Origin: Lachnospiraceae bacterium
Lineage (GTDB): Bacteria > Bacillota > Clostridia > Lachnospirales > Lachnospiraceae
Direction of reading: 5' to 3'
NCBI GenBank assembly: GCA_900751785.1
Contig: CAADSM010000129.1
Span: forward strand, 1-6,518
Length of the DNA stretch: 6,518 nucleotides
Part shown: piece after piece, positions 1-6,127 of the stretch
Numbering within the stretch: position 1 is the stretch's first letter
How the letters are laid out: the number at the start of each line of letters is the position of its first letter
The notes under the pieces: model-generated
Databases searched by the model: none
What the model saw: the letters and a program-made list of their open reading frames with translations, nothing else
Told to the model about the DNA's origin: nothing
Made by a program: the position numbers and the translations under genes

Positions 1-287
1 GCGCTCTCCGTGCCCGTCGGGCCCGCCGGCGCCGCGATCGTATCTCCCAGTGCGGTCCCCAGCTCATCTGCCGGAAGCCATGTGCCGTCGATCTTCTGCG
101 GCGCAAATCCAGTATCTGTCACCATGACATAGCTGCCTGTCGTAAACTCCGCTTCTTCCGTGATCCTCCCGAAGGAAGTGTCTTCCGCGGCAGACGCCGT
201 GGACGGAAGAAGGGAAAATGCCATCAGGACAGCCATGCACAGTGCGGTAAGCCTTGCGCTTAAAGCCGTCTTTCCTTTCTTTTTCAT
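1..287 (-). CDS. Exported protein, N-terminal part only (runs off the window)
   Basis: The first 95 codons of a gene that continues past the left edge. The protein starts MKKKGKTALSARL, followed by a hydrophobic core (about residues 13-27) and an A-S-A cleavage site near residue 33: a standard Sec signal peptide. The mature part begins AEDTSFGRITEE and contains TGSYVMVTDTGFAP and a DGTWLP segment. It ends in a Pro/Gly/Ala-rich stretch at the edge. I recall similar 'TG-YVMV-TG-AP---DGTW' openings in large secreted or wall-anchored proteins of Lachnospiraceae, some with nuclease or nucleotidase domains. That is recollection, and no catalytic domain is visible here. The start was set at the ATG six bases after AGGAGG; an in-frame ATG two codons earlier abuts the ribosome binding site and is less likely. 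The gene begins 69 bases after the yibE/F stop codon, in the same direction. Confidence 0.85.
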   Translation of the reverse strand, partial: MKKKGKTALSARLTALCMAVLMAFSLLPSTASAAEDTSFGRITEEAEFTTGSYVMVTDTGFAPQKIDGTWLPADELGTALGDTIAAPAGPTGTES

Positions 288-319
288 CTTCATCCTCCTA
301 ATCTTGAAAAGTGACTGTG

Positions 320-349
320 AAAACCGGTCTCCAGAAAATTTCCGGAGCC
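320..349 (-). terminator. Weak hairpin between yibE/F and the exported-protein gene
   Basis: Read on the minus strand, CTCCGGA and TCTGGAG pair around a 5-base loop (one G-U pair). Beyond one mismatch the stem extends by two G-C pairs. The hairpin occupies 326-349 and is followed by GG and four T (323-320). The U tract is short, so this could be a partial terminator, an attenuator or an RNA-processing site that sets the ratio between the two genes. No clear new promoter for the downstream gene is visible in the 69-base gap. Confidence 0.35.
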
Positions 350-356
350 CTCTATA

Positions 357-1517
357 TTAAACTCTCCGGTTTCTGCCATGTACCATCAGTCTGGCACTGA
401 CGAAAGCCACGAGAGGAACTGTCAGAAGGATCCCAAAAGAACCCGCCACACTCTGTACCAACTCCAGCGCAATGGAGTCCGTATTGATCAGCTGCAGGAA
501 GGGGATATCATAAGTCTGCACCAGGATCAGCATGTTGAGAGACGATCCTGCGAATGCCAGGATCAGCGTATTTGCCATGGTTCCCATGGCGTCTCTTCCG
601 ATCTGCATTCCGGAGCGGAACAGACTGCCCGCTGTCGCATCCGGGTTCTGCTCCCTCATTTCCCACACAGACGACGCGATTCCGAGAGCCACGTCCATCA
701 CTGCACCCAGCGCGGAGATCAGAACTCCACACACAAGGAGCCCGCTGATCTTCAGCCCTTTATCCGCGCCGTACAGGATCAGGTTTTCCGCCTCCTGCAT
801 GTTAAAACCGTTCATGGGCGAAAGGGTTCCCACTGCTGCCGCTGCGATCCCTGCCGCGAGCACACCACCCACGCAGCCGCATACCGCACACAGCGTCTTT
901 TTCGAATAACCGTTTAAAAAGATAAGCCCGGCCGCCGCTGCCACCGCCGATACCCCGATGGTCACCGGTATTGCCGGAACGCCCCGGATCAGGCACGGGA
1001 TCAGGATGAACCAGATACATCCGAGAGTGAGCAGGAGCCCTGCCAGAGCGCCGACGCCCTTCTTTCCGCCAAGCACCGCAAGCAGTGCGAAAAAGATGAG
1101 CAGAAATACACCCAGCACGATCCCTCTGTCATAGTTGAACACCGATGCGTAATACGAACCTTCTTCGTCCGTCATGATCCGAACGATGATCCGGTCCCCC
1201 TGCCCCACATCCACATTGAACAGCGCGCTCATATAGTTGGTCACTGTCATGATCTCGTCCTTATGGTCTCCCGACAGGATTCTGATCTCCAGCTCTTGAT
1301 CTCCCACGCGGCGGCCCTCAGCGTTCTGAAAATCCTCCTGCGCGTTGTCCGACAGGACTGCAGTGACTTCTGCTGATGCGTACACCATCTGGCTGGCATC
1401 CGACGCAGTTTCATCCTCATCCGTTCTGTTGAGCCAGACCGCAATCCCCGCCAGGACCGCCAGGACGAGCACCATAGGAAGCGCTCGGAGCAGCGTATGT
1501 AAAATCTTGTCCTTCAT
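357..1517 (-). CDS. YibE/F family polytopic membrane protein
   Basis: A 386-residue integral membrane protein. One N-terminal membrane segment (about 12-29) is followed by a soluble region of about 100 residues (30-130), probably outside the membrane, rich in acidic residues and beta-type sequence. After it come about seven hydrophobic segments (roughly 132-150, 154-178, 182-201, 207-230, 256-282, 312-333, 353-378). Family signatures are ALGAVMDVALGIASS (269-283), with an Asp inside a membrane helix, and GRDAMGTMANTLILAFAGSS (307-326). The length suits the family. YibE/F proteins of Firmicutes are membrane proteins of unknown function, sometimes encoded as a yibE-yibF pair; no second copy is visible here. 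The start is the only good ATG. AGGG lies very close to it and AAAGGA about 11 bases away, so the ribosome binding site is not ideal and may be controlled by the leader at 1522-1613. The family assignment is firm; no substrate can be given. Confidence 0.9.
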   Translation of the reverse strand: MKDKILHTLLRALPMVLVLAVLAGIAVWLNRTDEDETASDASQMVYASAEVTAVLSDNAQEDFQNAEGRRVGDQELEIRILSGDHKDEIMTVTNYMSALFNVDVGQGDRIIVRIMTDEEGSYYASVFNYDRGIVLGVFLLIFFALLAVLGGKKGVGALAGLLLTLGCIWFILIPCLIRGVPAIPVTIGVSAVAAAAGLIFLNGYSKKTLCAVCGCVGGVLAAGIAAAAVGTLSPMNGFNMQEAENLILYGADKGLKISGLLVCGVLISALGAVMDVALGIASSVWEMREQNPDATAGSLFRSGMQIGRDAMGTMANTLILAFAGSSLNMLILVQTYDIPFLQLINTDSIALELVQSVAGSFGILLTVPLVAFVSARLMVHGRNRRV

Positions 1518-1521
1518 AATC

Positions 1522-1613
1522 CCTGTATTCCTTTCCCACAGTAATTCAGCGCCGATATACAGGAAACAATCCGGCAGATTTAAGCCTGTCGTCCCATAAT
1601 ATCCGCGCTGTGG
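1522..1613 (-). promoter_or_regulatory. Structured leader before yibE/F with competing pairings
   Basis: The 5' leader of yibE/F holds an inverted repeat with 12-base arms (1547-1558 and 1599-1610, one mismatch). It is continued inward by ACAGG/CCTGT (1585-1589 with 1559-1563) and can be clamped outward by CCACAG/CTGTGG (1608-1613 with 1536-1541). The CCTGTAT element at 1563-1557 can instead pair with ATACAGG at 1528-1522, which lies directly before the start codon and includes part of the likely ribosome binding site. The two pairings exclude each other, as in translational switches. It matches no riboswitch class that I recognise. I found no convincing -35/-10 pair upstream, so the transcript start is unknown. 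Confidence 0.4.
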
Positions 1614-1687
1614 TTCATTGGCTTACCTTTTTATATTTTCCTATTCTATGGCGGCCGTGTTAAATGTGCGCCTGACTTTCTGTGAAG

Positions 1688-1707
1688 TTTCATTTAAATT
1701 TATGAAA
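1688..1707. promoter_or_regulatory. AT-rich palindrome, possible operator
   Basis: TTTCAT (1688-1693) and ATGAAA (1702-1707) form an inverted repeat around an 8-base AT-only centre. It lies between the kinase-operon terminator and the yibE/F leader, where a promoter and operator for yibE/F would be expected. In such AT-rich DNA a short palindrome can arise by chance. Confidence 0.25.
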
Positions 1708-1727
1708 AGTCCTCAGCTGACCTGATG

Positions 1728-1782
1728 AAAAAAGCAGCGTGTCAAAGAATATCTTCCTATTCTTCAACACGCTGCTTTTTTT
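1728..1782 (-). terminator. Long hairpin terminator of the zinc-ribbon/kinase operon
   Basis: The arms at 1728-1742 and 1767-1781 are 15-base perfect complements, with the core GCAGCGTGT flanked by A and T runs. After a 2-base mismatch, seven more pairs (1745-1751 with 1758-1764) close a 6-base loop. On the minus strand the hairpin ends in six T (1733-1728), which fits intrinsic termination of the kinase operon. On the plus strand seven T follow (1776-1782), so it can act in both directions, although no plus-strand gene reads into it. The kinase stop codon (1757-1759) lies at the loop, so the first arm is coding sequence. Confidence 0.85.
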
Positions 1783-2491
1783 CATTCCCTCCTTGAAGGG
1801 AAAAATATTTTTGAAATGTTTCTGCCGCCTCCTCTGTATCCCGAAATGCTTCCTCCTGTTCCAGCATCCTGCGCAGAAATCCTCTTTGTCCTTCCGAAAG
1901 AGCCAGTTCCTCATGCCACGGGCGGTCTCCTCTTCCAGAATATCCCGAATAGAGCAGATAAATCAGAACATTCGCCGTCCGCGCATAGTCGAGGCTGAAT
2001 CTGATGTTCTTCCCATCCGCATATCTGGCAAGGCCGAAGTCCAGCAGAGCGAGCTTCTCCCCGTCATATGTCAGATTCGACACGCTGATGTCTCCGTGCA
2101 CCACATTCCTGCTGTGAAGATATTCCAGAACGCCAAAGAGCTGTGTCCCGATCCTGTATATTTCTTCGTGAGAAAAAATTTTTCTCCTCTTAAAAAGCCA
2201 CTCTTCCAACGTAGCCCCTTTCTTAAACTCAAGGACATAATAGTAACCCTGCCGGCAGTTGATCACTCCCAGAAGCTCCGGAACCGCCGGATGACTCAGG
2301 CCGGACAGGATGACTGCCTCATAATGGTTCTGGTACCTGTTCTTTCGGAGCATACGGGGCCGAAATCTTTTCAGGACGACTTCTTTCCCTGTCGGATCGT
2401 GCGCAAGAAAACAGACACCGTAGCGCCCTTTCCCGATGCAGGACACTACGGTGTACTCTCCGATCTGTTTTCCAGCTCTGGCCGTCCTCAT
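1757..2491 (-). CDS. Compact Ser/Thr-type protein kinase domain protein
   Basis: A 244-residue soluble protein that is almost entirely a small kinase fold. Visible motifs: glycine loop IGKGRYGVCF (19-28), the ATP-anchoring Lys in VVLKRF (K41), the helix-C Glu candidate (E58), hinge region YYVLEF (84-89), catalytic loop HGDISVSN (132-139, with D134 and N139), and metal-binding DFG (151-153). All core catalytic residues are present, so an active enzyme is likely. Only about 14 residues separate DFG from the next helix, FSLDYARTANVLIYLLYSGY (165-184), and no APE motif is present. The activation segment and part of the C-lobe are therefore missing relative to Hanks kinases, and the catalytic-loop style (HGD) recalls Bud32/RIO or phosphotransferase relatives. 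No membrane segment or PASTA domain. The start overlaps the stop of the zinc-ribbon gene (ATGA), implying translational coupling. The substrate is unknown; the upstream partner protein is the obvious candidate. Confidence 0.85.
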   Translation of the reverse strand: MRTARAGKQIGEYTVVSCIGKGRYGVCFLAHDPTGKEVVLKRFRPRMLRKNRYQNHYEAVILSGLSHPAVPELLGVINCRQGYYYVLEFKKGATLEEWLFKRRKIFSHEEIYRIGTQLFGVLEYLHSRNVVHGDISVSNLTYDGEKLALLDFGLARYADGKNIRFSLDYARTANVLIYLLYSGYSGRGDRPWHEELALSEGQRGFLRRMLEQEEAFRDTEEAAETFQKYFSLQGGNEKKQRVEE

Positions 2492-2997
2492 CCCTGCACC
2501 GGGGTTCCGCAGTCAGGACAAAATCTCGCGCCCTGGGGCAGCGGCTTCCCGCAATTCGCGCAGAACGCGGCATTGGAAATCATCTTTTCCCCGCACGACA
2601 GACAGAATTTTGAACCTGCCGGAACAGACGCACCGCACTTCGGGCAGACCGACTGCCCGCCAGACGTCTGAGCGGGCATATTCGGCTGAAATTCCCCCTG
2701 TCCTCCTGACGGATTCTGCTGATACCCCTGCTGAGCAGTCTGGTTCTGTGCGTAAGAGCCCTGATCCGGATAATTCTGGTTCGGCCAGCCCTGGCCGCCG
2801 TAATTCTGGTTCGGATACCCTTGATTTCCATAATTCTGATTCGGATAGCCTCTATATCCGCTGCAGCTGCCAGATCCGGAAAAGCTTCCCAGTCCCGGGA
2901 TCATCCCAAACAAGCCTTTTTTTCTGTAGTGTTTCCCTCCCATATCAGGGTTGGGATACCGCCGTCTGCTGCTGGAACCTGAAAAAAATCCACTCAT
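2488..2997 (-). CDS. Low-complexity protein with double zinc ribbon
   Basis: A 169-residue protein in three parts. Residues 1-45 are Ser/Gly-rich and basic (SSSRRR, HYRKKG). Residues 46-115 are Tyr/Asn/Gln/Gly/Pro-rich, including three decapeptide repeats of the type GYPNQNYGNQ (50-79). Residues 118-164 carry two zinc ribbons: C118/C121 with C132/C135, then C146/C149 with C160/C163, each CxxCG-x(9-10)-CxxCG. All eight Cys are in place. Such double zinc ribbons are usually binding modules rather than enzymes. No membrane segment or signal peptide. I chose the ATG at 2997 because AGGAGG lies 10 bases upstream (3013-3008). An in-frame TTG at 3060 would add 21 residues but lies within the -35 box. 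The last codon overlaps the kinase start by 4 bases. The function is unknown; it may act as adaptor, scaffold or substrate of the kinase. Confidence 0.85.
   Translation of the reverse strand: MSGFFSGSSSRRRYPNPDMGGKHYRKKGLFGMIPGLGSFSGSGSCSGYRGYPNQNYGNQGYPNQNYGGQGWPNQNYPDQGSYAQNQTAQQGYQQNPSGGQGEFQPNMPAQTSGGQSVCPKCGASVPAGSKFCLSCGEKMISNAAFCANCGKPLPQGARFCPDCGTPVQG
2761..2850 (-). repeat. Three tandem 30-bp repeats coding decapeptides
   Basis: Three in-frame 30-base units encode GYPNQNYGNQ, GYPNQNYGGQ and GWPNQNYPDQ (residues 50-79 of the zinc-ribbon protein). The core TAATTCTG[GA]TTCGG recurs in each unit at DNA level. Unit number could vary between strains by slippage. Confidence 0.85.
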
Positions 2998-3031
2998 AAA
3001 CTGTTGCCCTCCTGTCTGATATATTACGACT

Positions 3032-3060
3032 AATATAACGTAACCTTCACACTTCGGCAA
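3032..3060 (-). promoter_or_regulatory. Promoter of the zinc-ribbon/kinase operon
   Basis: On the minus strand, TTGCCG (3060-3055) and TATATT (3037-3032) are separated by exactly 17 bases, a good sigma-A-type arrangement (4/6 and 5/6 matches). Transcription would begin near 3025, giving a leader of about 28 bases that carries the AGGAGG ribosome binding site at 3013-3008. A second possible -10 (TAATAT) lies a few bases downstream. Confidence 0.6.
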
Positions 3061-3140
3061 GTGAGGTTAAGAAAATAATAGAATTTTCACACTTTCTTTA
3101 CATATTGTCCCAGGGGACTGCAATTGCGCAGTGTAAATCA

Positions 3141-3203
3141 TCCGCAATTAACCAGCGCACCTCGATTCCACTCCGCTCCATCTCGGTCGTGGCTTTCGCC
3201 ATA
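3141..3203. repeat. Dispersed 67-bp repeat, copy 1 (diverged)
   Basis: This stretch matches the two copies at 6048-6114 and 6128-6194 over about 62 bases. It has four internal differences: three at AATTAACCAG versus AATTGCGCAG, and one at TTCCACTCC versus TTCCGCTCC. It loses similarity after GGCTTTCGCC. A second short piece of the repeat head (GCAATTGCGCAG, 3119-3130) lies just before it. The rest of the 300-base gap between yhgE and the zinc-ribbon operon (3061-3363) holds no supported gene and no clear terminator for yhgE; a GAAGCTTC palindrome lies just after its stop codon. Confidence 0.85.
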
Positions 3204-3363
3204 TGGAAATAAGGAAGGTCAGACTCAGGGAAATTTTCCTCTGTCTATTCAACCTTAACAGGGCTGCTGCTCCGGCAATCTCTTCTGCCCTACAGCATTC
3301 CCTAAAAAGTTTATTATTCATTTGATGCTCGGAACAGTTGGGTCCTTAACGAAGCTTCATCCC

Positions 3364-5760
3364 TTATGCCAGTCCGTGCTCCTCCAGCCATACCATCCAG
3401 GTGTTCTTCTCTTCCCGCATTTTCCGTGCCCGCACAGTGAACTCCAGGATCGTAAGCCCTGTAAATACGAGGAACAAAAGCAGCAGGAAAAGGAGACAGC
3501 CCCGGATACTCACCCCGCCGCTTATGGTGCTGCGGAACGCTTTCACCGTATAGGTAAACGGTACCCAGTCGTGAAGATACGGCACAAATGATCCGGACAG
3601 TTCATAGGGGTATGTACCCACGGAACCTGCCAGCTGGATCACCATGAAGATCAGCATCAGGAAGCTTCCAACACGCCCCAGCAGGCTGGTGAAGAAGTAC
3701 ATCACCGACATGAATGCAAGGGATGCCGCGCACGCTGCCAGGACTGTCTTTCCCATTTCCACAGGTGTAAACCCTTCAAATATATGCAGTGCGCCGATCA
3801 TAACTACTGCCTGGAGCACTGCCGTCAGATAGAGCACAGACGCCTTGCTGATCCACCAGCGGAAACCGGATTTCATCTGCCCGGCATAACTGGTCAGCGG
3901 ATACATCAGACTGAACGCGATACAGCCGACCCACAAGCCTACGGACATCATGTACGGCGCCATGGCATGGCCGTTGTTGGCCACCTCCGTGATCTGTGTC
4001 TCTTCCGCATTTATCGGTGCGGCAAACATATCCGCCGCCTGATCCGATGTATTCGTCTCCCGGATCTGCTCCGCTCCGCTTCCCAGTTCCTTTGCCAGCG
4101 TCTCCGCGCCTTCTGAAACCTGCCTGATCCCCTCTCCCAGTTCGCTGCTGCCGTCAGAGAGTTGTCCCGCGCCGCTGCTGATCTGGCCGGCTCCGTCTGT
4201 TAGCTTTGCCGCGCCCTCCGTCAACGCTTTGCTGTTCGAGGTAAGCTGCCCGGTTCCGGAGACAAGCGTATCCGTTCCATCTTTCAGCTTCGTGCTTCCC
4301 TGTGCCAGCTCTCCCAGACCTCTGTCCAGATCCGCGGCCCCTTTCCGGAGCACTGATGTTCCCTGCCTCTGAAGCTGATCCGCCCCTGATGCAGCAGTGG
4401 AAATTCCACCCGCCAGCACCGGCGCCTGTTCCGCCAATGCGGAAGTGCCAGTCTGAAGCTGCCCAATCCCGTTCTTAAGAGAATCTGCGCCCCCCTGTAC
4501 TGCGGAAATGCCGTTCTGAAGATCTGGGATCTCCGATGCAATCTGCGCGCTCCCGTCCGCCGCTTCATCGACACCGTATGTGTAGGCGGAAACGCTTGCG
4601 GAAAATGTGTCCGCCTGCCGCTGAACTGCTGCGATCTGTGCCCTCACTTCCTCCGGCACGCCTTCCGCTCCGGCGAGTGTCGACAGCGCCTGACTGATCC
4701 CGGCCGCCCCATCGCGCAGCGACTGGGAAGCGGAAGCAGCAGACCGCAGGCCGGAATTAAGCACATCTGCACCGTCCTTCAGACCGGCCGCCCCTTCAGA
4801 CAGAGATGTAATCCCGTCCGAGAGCTGCTGCGCGCCGTCACTTAATGAAGCCGCGCCGTCATTCAGCGCATCCGCCGCATCCGGTAGGGCCGACGCCGCC
4901 GCACTCAGTTCAGACAATCCGACATTGAGCATAGTCATGTTATCATCCACATCCACCGCGCCAGCTGACAGGTCAGAACTGCCTTTCTGCGCACCTTTTG
5001 CCCCACTGTCCAGTGCATTTACACCACTTTGCAGCTCTTCTGCCCCTGCTGCAACCGCACTGGCTCCGGCTGTATACTGGCCTAGCCCCACTTCCAGCTC
5101 CCGGCTTCCGTCCATAAATACTAAGGCACTGTCTGAAAGGACCTGCAGATTGTAGGTAATCGTCTGATTTCCGTCGGCCAGCTGATCCGTTCCGTTTTTC
5201 AGTTCACCCGAACCATCCGCCGCTTCCTGCATTCCTTTCCCCACTTCCGCAAGCTTGTCGAACAAAACTTCTGTATACGTTTTTGTAACCTCTTCCCGTA
5301 CCGAGCTCTCCAGTTCCTTCATCGCTGTCTCGCCCATCTTGGACGCGATGTAATTCGTTCCCGGATTCGTTTCATAAGCCAGCGTCATCTTCTCCGGATG
5401 CGCGTCTGTCAGCGATGAGGCATGGGCCGAAAATTCCTCCGGTATGGTGATGACCATATAGTACGTGCCGTCCTCTAGACCCTTCTGAGCCTCCGTCTCT
5501 GACGGAAACTGAAAGTCCAGAGAATCGTTGTTTTTCAGTTCCTCCATCAACGTTCCTCCGATGTCCAGTTTCTGATCTTCATAGGTGACCGGCACGTCAT
5601 GGTTGATGACCGCCACCGGAAGTTTGTCGATATTCCCGTATGGATCCCACATGGATCCAAGGAAAAGTGTAGTATAGATTGTCGGGATCGCGATGACCGC
5701 GACTGTAACGATCAGTAAAATCTTATTTTTGAACAGCCTGTGCCATTCCTGCCTCAGCAT
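3364..5760 (-). CDS. yhgE: YhgE/Pip family membrane protein (phage infection protein-like)
   Basis: A 798-residue membrane protein. An N-terminal membrane helix (about 14-34) leads into the family signature GSMWDPYGNIDKLPVAVINH (35-54). A very long extracytoplasmic region (about 55-600) contains a stretch of roughly 370 residues (180-560) dominated by heptads of the form L-x-x-G-A-x-x, as in LNDGAASLSDGAQQLSDG. Five membrane helices follow (about 603-624, 640-661, 673-695, 697-717, 752-774). Between the last two lies the C-terminal signature GTYPYELS...PFTYTVKAFRSTISGG. The architecture matches YhgE/Pip, related to lactococcal Pip, a phage receptor, and to EsaA of type VII secretion. The normal cellular role is unclear. 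I chose the ATG at 5760 because MLRQEW is the usual family start and two GGAG elements precede it (3 and 10 bases away). Starts further upstream (5790, 5832) lack a ribosome binding site and fall in the promoter-operator region. Confidence 0.93.
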   Translation of the reverse strand: MLRQEWHRLFKNKILLIVTVAVIAIPTIYTTLFLGSMWDPYGNIDKLPVAVINHDVPVTYEDQKLDIGGTLMEELKNNDSLDFQFPSETEAQKGLEDGTYYMVITIPEEFSAHASSLTDAHPEKMTLAYETNPGTNYIASKMGETAMKELESSVREEVTKTYTEVLFDKLAEVGKGMQEAADGSGELKNGTDQLADGNQTITYNLQVLSDSALVFMDGSRELEVGLGQYTAGASAVAAGAEELQSGVNALDSGAKGAQKGSSDLSAGAVDVDDNMTMLNVGLSELSAAASALPDAADALNDGAASLSDGAQQLSDGITSLSEGAAGLKDGADVLNSGLRSAASASQSLRDGAAGISQALSTLAGAEGVPEEVRAQIAAVQRQADTFSASVSAYTYGVDEAADGSAQIASEIPDLQNGISAVQGGADSLKNGIGQLQTGTSALAEQAPVLAGGISTAASGADQLQRQGTSVLRKGAADLDRGLGELAQGSTKLKDGTDTLVSGTGQLTSNSKALTEGAAKLTDGAGQISSGAGQLSDGSSELGEGIRQVSEGAETLAKELGSGAEQIRETNTSDQAADMFAAPINAEETQITEVANNGHAMAPYMMSVGLWVGCIAFSLMYPLTSYAGQMKSGFRWWISKASVLYLTAVLQAVVMIGALHIFEGFTPVEMGKTVLAACAASLAFMSVMYFFTSLLGRVGSFLMLIFMVIQLAGSVGTYPYELSGSFVPYLHDWVPFTYTVKAFRSTISGGVSIRGCLLFLLLLFLVFTGLTILEFTVRARKMREEKNTWMVWLEEHGLA

Positions 5761-5794
5761 TGTCTCCTGTCTCCTTTCTTTTTTCGACATTAAC

Positions 5795-5806
5795 TCTATT
5801 AATAGA
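5795..5806. promoter_or_regulatory. Perfect 12-bp palindrome in the yhgE leader
   Basis: TCTATTAATAGA is fully symmetric and lies between the proposed transcription start and the yhgE ribosome binding site. It also contains TATTAA, which at 16 bases from TTGACA (5826-5821) could form an alternative -10 box. Either use is plausible. Confidence 0.4.
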
Positions 5807-5811
5807 TACTG

Positions 5812-5828
5812 TGTTGATTTTGTCAACA
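5812..5828. promoter_or_regulatory. Inverted repeat, likely operator of yhgE
   Basis: TGTTGA (5812-5817) and TCAACA (5823-5828) form a perfect 6-base-arm inverted repeat with a 5-base centre. It begins where transcription from the upstream promoter should start, a position typical for a repressor site. It also contains a consensus TTGACA on the minus strand, so a second promoter may overlap it. YhgE genes are often paired with TetR-type regulators, but none is encoded beside this one. Confidence 0.5.
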
Positions 5829-5834
5829 TCATGA

Positions 5835-5863
5835 ATTATAGTAAAATCATAAAAGAGATACAA
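5835..5863 (-). promoter_or_regulatory. Main promoter of yhgE
   Basis: On the minus strand, TTGTAT (5863-5858), a 17-base spacer and a perfect TATAAT (5840-5835) form a strong sigma-A-type promoter. Transcription would start near 5828, leaving a leader of about 68 bases with two palindromes. Confidence 0.7.
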
Positions 5864-6047
5864 CCATTAATGTAACACAGCTCTGTCTGTTAATGGATAA
5901 GCAAACGATGTGGTGTCTATTATTTTTAAAAAAAGAAATTTGAAAATATCCTCTCCGAGCACAGCCTGAACGCCCTGAAGGAAACAATCCCATTTTTCCC
6001 TTTAAATTTTGGACATTTGTGTTGGTCCCTTCCTCCAACTCTTTCCA
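5864..6047. other. Non-coding stretch without recognisable features
   Basis: AT-rich spacer between the yhgE promoter and the repeat pair. It contains A/T runs around 5922-5945 and 5994-6010. I see no gene with a ribosome binding site, no convincing hairpin and no promoter. Open frames crossing it on the minus strand run on into the repeats and look spurious. Confidence 0.5.
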
Positions 6048-6114
6048 TCCGCAATTGCGCAGCGCACCTCGATTCCGCTTTGCTCCATCTCGGTCGTGGC
6101 TTTCGCCACATAAG
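6048..6114. repeat. 67-bp repeat, copy 2
   Basis: This unit starts TCCGCAATTGCGCAGCGC and ends CGCCACATAAG. It differs from copy 3 at only two adjacent bases (GCTTTGCTCC versus GCTCCGCTCC). It is separated from copy 3 by 13 unrelated bases, giving an 80-base period. One end holds the palindrome CGCAATTGCG. The other holds, on the minus strand, GTGGC-GAAA-GCCAC (6109-6096), a stem capped by a GNRA-type tetraloop. Confidence 0.9.
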
Positions 6115-6127
6115 CTGGTGGAAACCG

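Noticed and set aside
1580..1618. Twelve-codon open frame (MNHSADIMGRQA) before yibE/F
   Set aside because: The ribosome binding site is weak (AAGG) and such short frames are common by chance; it is kept only as a note to the leader finding.
1739..2671. Long open frame (310 codons) on the plus strand
   Set aside because: It lies antisense to the kinase and zinc-ribbon genes, which carry clear family motifs. It begins inside the terminator hairpin and has no family resemblance.
2998..3060. Upstream TTG start that would lengthen the zinc-ribbon protein by 21 residues
   Set aside because: The TTG lies within the -35 box of the operon promoter, so it would not be in the transcript. The ATG at 2997 has AGGAGG upstream.
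3221..3246. Imperfect inverted repeat after yhgE as a possible terminator
   Set aside because: Three of 13 pairs mismatch, no T run follows on the minus strand, and it lies over 100 bases after the stop codon.
3098..3321. Two small minus-strand frames covering repeat copy 1 (starts at 3321 and 3202; 57 and 34 codons)
   Set aside because: Neither start has a ribosome binding site, and both derive much of their sequence from the dispersed repeat.
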